A stretch of 64,000 nt of DNA from assembly GCA_963971225.1 (NCBI GenBank), contig CAXARI010000008.1, positions 1 to 64,000 on the forward strand. Direction: 5' to 3'. The position numbers and the translations under genes were made by a program. The notes under the pieces were generated by a model. That model was not told the DNA's origin. It saw nothing but the letters and a program-made list of their open reading frames with translations, and made no database searches. Source of the stretch: Melieria omissa. Lineage: Eukaryota > Arthropoda > Insecta > Diptera > Ulidiidae. Within the stretch, counting starts at the first letter, position 1. The number at the start of each line of letters is the position of its first letter. This document shows, piece after piece, positions 51,669 through 64,000 of this stretch.

Positions 51669-53244
51669 GTCGGTTGAGGAAAGTTTTGCCATAGAAGTGC
51701 CTACTTATGACGGTACTACGTCATTTGACACATTCAAACTACAATTCGAGATGGCTGCTTTGGAGAGTCAGTGGACCAATGTTAGGAAAGGTCGGAGGCT
51801 GATACTGGCTCTAAGAGGTCGTGCGGCTGAGGTAATACAAACAGTTCCGGAAGGTTTGAGAGGTGATTACGAGACCGTCATGAGGGCATTGGCAGCCAGA
51901 TACAGTGACGAGCACAACAAAACGCTGTATTATTGCGAGCTGAAGAACCGCTGGCAAAGAGCAGACGAGGCGCTGCAGACGTATGCAGCAGACATTGAGC
52001 GGCTCGTACAGTTGTGCTACCCGAAATTCGGCGCTGATTATCTCGAGAGGATGAAGATTGAGGCGTTTATTGAAGGTCTTCATGACCCGGAGACACGACG
52101 CAGTGCATTGATGATGGGCAAGCCGACATTCCGTGAGACGGTGACAAGCGCATTGACGTATGAGGCGGCCTGGAGGGGAAGTTTTCGACATTCATCTGCG
52201 GAGATGCATGGGGTCCAATCTGGACGTGTCACGCAAAGCCAGACAGTGAGCTCGGGGGCACCAGCGGGGCTGCGGGCAGTATCATCTCGAGTCAGTTGCT
52301 GGCGATGTGGCAAGCAAGGCCACATATCACGAGACTGCCATCTGCGAGAAAAGCGTTCCGGACAAAAGACGTCGCCAAGAAGGGATGACGCTCTGCCACA
52401 CCATTCGTGCGAGACCGAACGCAGGCATAATTCGCAGGCCGAAAACGAGGGACAAATTGTGGATGTTCGGTCGGTAAGAGTTCTGCAAGAGGAAGATTGG
52501 CTTGCGGAGAGGCTACAGAAGGACCAGCGCAAGGATACGGATCTCGCGAAGATCATCAAAGGCAAAGCGCAGAGATTACGGCCGGACTGGCAGGAGATGG
52601 CTGGTGAGAGCCCGATCGCGAAGGCTTACTGGGCACAGTGGCAAAGTCTACGTCTGCAGGATGGCTGCCTATACCGCGAGTGGGAGAGCAGGGATGGCAG
52701 GACCAGAAAATCCCTAATAGTGGTCCCGAGAGGCCGGATCGACGATGTCATCGAGGAAAACCATAACGACCAGTGGAGGGCACCTAGGCATCGCAAAAAC
52801 TGTCGCCAAGATAAGAAGGCGGTTCTATTGGGTAGGATGCCAGGAGTCTGTCGCTGAGTGGATCAGAGGCTGTAATCGGTGTTCGGCTGCGAAAGGGCCG
52901 AGGAGAAGATCGCGGAGCCGCACTCAACTAGTTGAAAGCAGGTTGGCAGCGAGCTATGGTCTAGGGGTTAACCCAGAGGGGTTCCAAGAAGGCAATCTGG
53001 TAATGCTTTACAACCCGCAGCGGAGGAAAGGTTTGTCTCCACAGCTTCAAACGTCATGGGAAGGACCGTACAAGGTCGTGACCAGGGTTAATGACGTGGT
53101 GTACAGGGTGCAACGCTGCGGCAACAGAAACGCCAGGTTGAAAGTAGTCCATTTGGAGCGCCTGGCGTCTTACTCCGGCGGAGCCTCGGTACTTGTTCGG
53201 GACGAACAAGTCTAAGTGATGGGCAGTGATACGATGAGAGATTC

Positions 53245-63443
<10,199 letters not shown>

Positions 63444-63479
63444 GTTAAGGTCGCCGCCAGGTGGCCGCCAAAAAAATGA

Positions 63480-63512
63480 GCGCGAGGAACTCCCTCGGGG
63501 AGCTCCTCGCGC
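63480..63512. other. 33-nt GC-rich hairpin in the minus-strand LTR
   Basis: GCGCGAGGA at 63480-63488 pairs with TCCTCGCGC at 63504-63512. After one mismatch, CTCCC pairs with GGGAG around a TCG loop. On the minus strand it lies downstream of AATAAA, in the R/U5 part of the LTR. Confidence 0.85.
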
Positions 63513-63572
63513 TAGCAAATAAAACTCCAATCTTACTTTTAAACCGTTTATTCAGTTCCGCTCCCAAAAACC

Positions 63573-63578
63573 AACTGA
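63573..63578 (-). promoter_or_regulatory. Initiator-like TCAGTT in the minus-strand LTR
   Basis: Matches the insect initiator consensus TCAKTY, and lies about 20 bp upstream of AATAAA on the minus strand. Such TATA-less starts are usual for errantivirus LTRs; use here is inferred. Confidence 0.4.
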
Positions 63579-63801
63579 ACTTATTCTAATTAACAGCTTA
63601 AACTAATCCTCGGCATTGCTGCTGGTAAATGCTGACTCGGCCGCGGCACCGCCGCCGGTAGAAGTGGAGTCAGCAGAATTGGGCAACGCAAGGAGTTTCG
63701 GGTTACACGGTGCTTCGATTGCATTCCGAGTTGGTGGGAAACTACACACGTTGCAGTGCCGCGTGATGCGTGTCGTAACGGGTGCACCGGTTGTGTTAAC
63801 T

Positions 63802-63810
63802 CCTCCCCCT
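63802..63810 (-). other. Polypurine tract of the minus-strand element
   Basis: AGGGGGAGG on the minus strand, directly between the env-like stop codon and the LTR start. This is the usual site of plus-strand priming. Confidence 0.75.
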
Positions 63811-63999
63811 TCAAATATCTGCGTCCCGCAGATTAAGTGATGTTAGGCGTGGTGGTTTAGCGGGGGATGCCGTGTGCTCGATTATGGGGTATATGCGAGG
63901 GATGTGGAGATTCCTCGTAAGATATTTCCATATTATCAGCGAGCAAAGAATTATTATAGTGACGATAATTATGTCGGTGGCTAATGAAACATTTGATTT
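63811..63999 (-). CDS. C-terminal end of an env-like protein (partial, minus strand)
   Basis: 62 codons open from the window edge to TGA (complement of 63811-63813), which touches the polypurine tract. The frame contains a strongly hydrophobic stretch of about 15 residues (DIIIVTIIILCSLIIW), then a basic stop-transfer region (KYLTRN) and a short tail of about 35 residues that ends RDADI. A membrane anchor plus short cytoplasmic tail at the very 3' end of an LTR element is what the env gene of insect errantiviruses looks like. The diagnostic surface and fusion regions lie outside the window, so the assignment rests on position and topology. Confidence 0.6.
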   Translation of the reverse strand, partial: KSNVSLATDIIIVTIIILCSLIIWKYLTRNLHIPRIYPIIEHTASPAKPPRLTSLNLRDADI

Positions 64000-64000
64000 A

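Larger units (their letters stand above)
50848..53215 (+). pseudogene. gag-integrase fusion gene of body D, insertion plus 2-bp deletion
   Basis: ATG at 50848 after an A-run of 15, as in C. It has the same 214-bp insertion (51441-51654) as C and also the same 2-bp deletion as B, at the 52770/52771 junction. It therefore reads as a mosaic with a C-like left and a B-like right half. The frame stops at 51444, reopens after the insertion, stops again at 52857, and the GPY/F part reads in another frame to 53215. It is the most damaged of the four bodies. Confidence 0.88.

Noticed and set aside
63590..63840. Two 74-codon frames on opposite strands near the right end
   Set aside because: Both lie within the minus-strand LTR and polypurine region and look fortuitous.

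Overview
The window is eukaryotic repetitive DNA with no ordinary host gene in it. It is most likely insect heterochromatin, probably from a fly. The evidence is a gypsy/errantivirus-type element with AGTTAA...TTAACT LTR ends at the right edge, a Ty3/Gypsy element with a tRNA-Leu-like primer site, and insect-style core promoter motifs in the LTRs. The species cannot be fixed from the sequence alone.

Layout. From base 1 to 63442 the window is a head-to-tail array of 19 copies (called H1-H19 here) of one roughly 1,674-bp unit. The copies are separated by nearly pure (TTA)n tracts (T1-T23) of about 70 to 1,419 bp. These tracts add up to roughly 19 kb, about 30% of the window. Each intact unit starts TCTACACTATTATATAAA, ends with a GGGCCC-armed hairpin followed by CTAG, and lies between an A and a T of the TTA repeat. 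These are the hallmarks of a non-autonomous Helitron (TC...CTRR, A|T target). The units encode no recognisable protein. Internally they consist of about five subrepeats carrying CCACGCCC in the left half and about six carrying its reverse complement GGGCGTGG in the right half. H1 is cut by the window edge, H15 has lost its 3' third, H18 and H19 have lost the 5' TC end, and H12-H14 are each followed by an extra 111-bp copy of the unit's 3' tail.

From 38545 to 60263 a second repeat is embedded in the TTA tracts: a compact LTR retrotransposon (417-bp LTRs). Its single gag-like frame runs SAP domain, coiled coil, capsid-like region, CCHC knuckle, then straight into the integrase HHCC zinc finger and the integrase GPY/F tail. 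Protease, reverse transcriptase, RNase H and the integrase catalytic core are absent, so it must be non-autonomous. It occurs once as a two-LTR element (A, 38545-41635), once as an LTR-int-LTR-int-LTR-int-LTR concatemer (B-C-D, 44808-53661), and twice as a solo LTR (56564-56980, 59847-60263). All four internal regions carry breaks: a 7-bp duplication in A, a 2-bp deletion in B and D, and a 214-bp insertion with 14-bp target duplications in C and D.

The last 558 bp leave the array. On the minus strand they are the 3' end of a different, env-bearing gypsy/errantivirus-type element: the end of an env-like frame with a membrane anchor, a polypurine tract, and a 359-bp LTR that abuts the last TTA tract.

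Nothing here forms a metabolic pathway. The biological story is how Helitron-like units, microsatellite and LTR elements have been co-amplified as a higher-order satellite. Neighbouring units share private variants, so local duplication rather than repeated independent insertion probably built most of the array. Coordinates and identities were read by eye, and TTA tract lengths depend on assembly accuracy.
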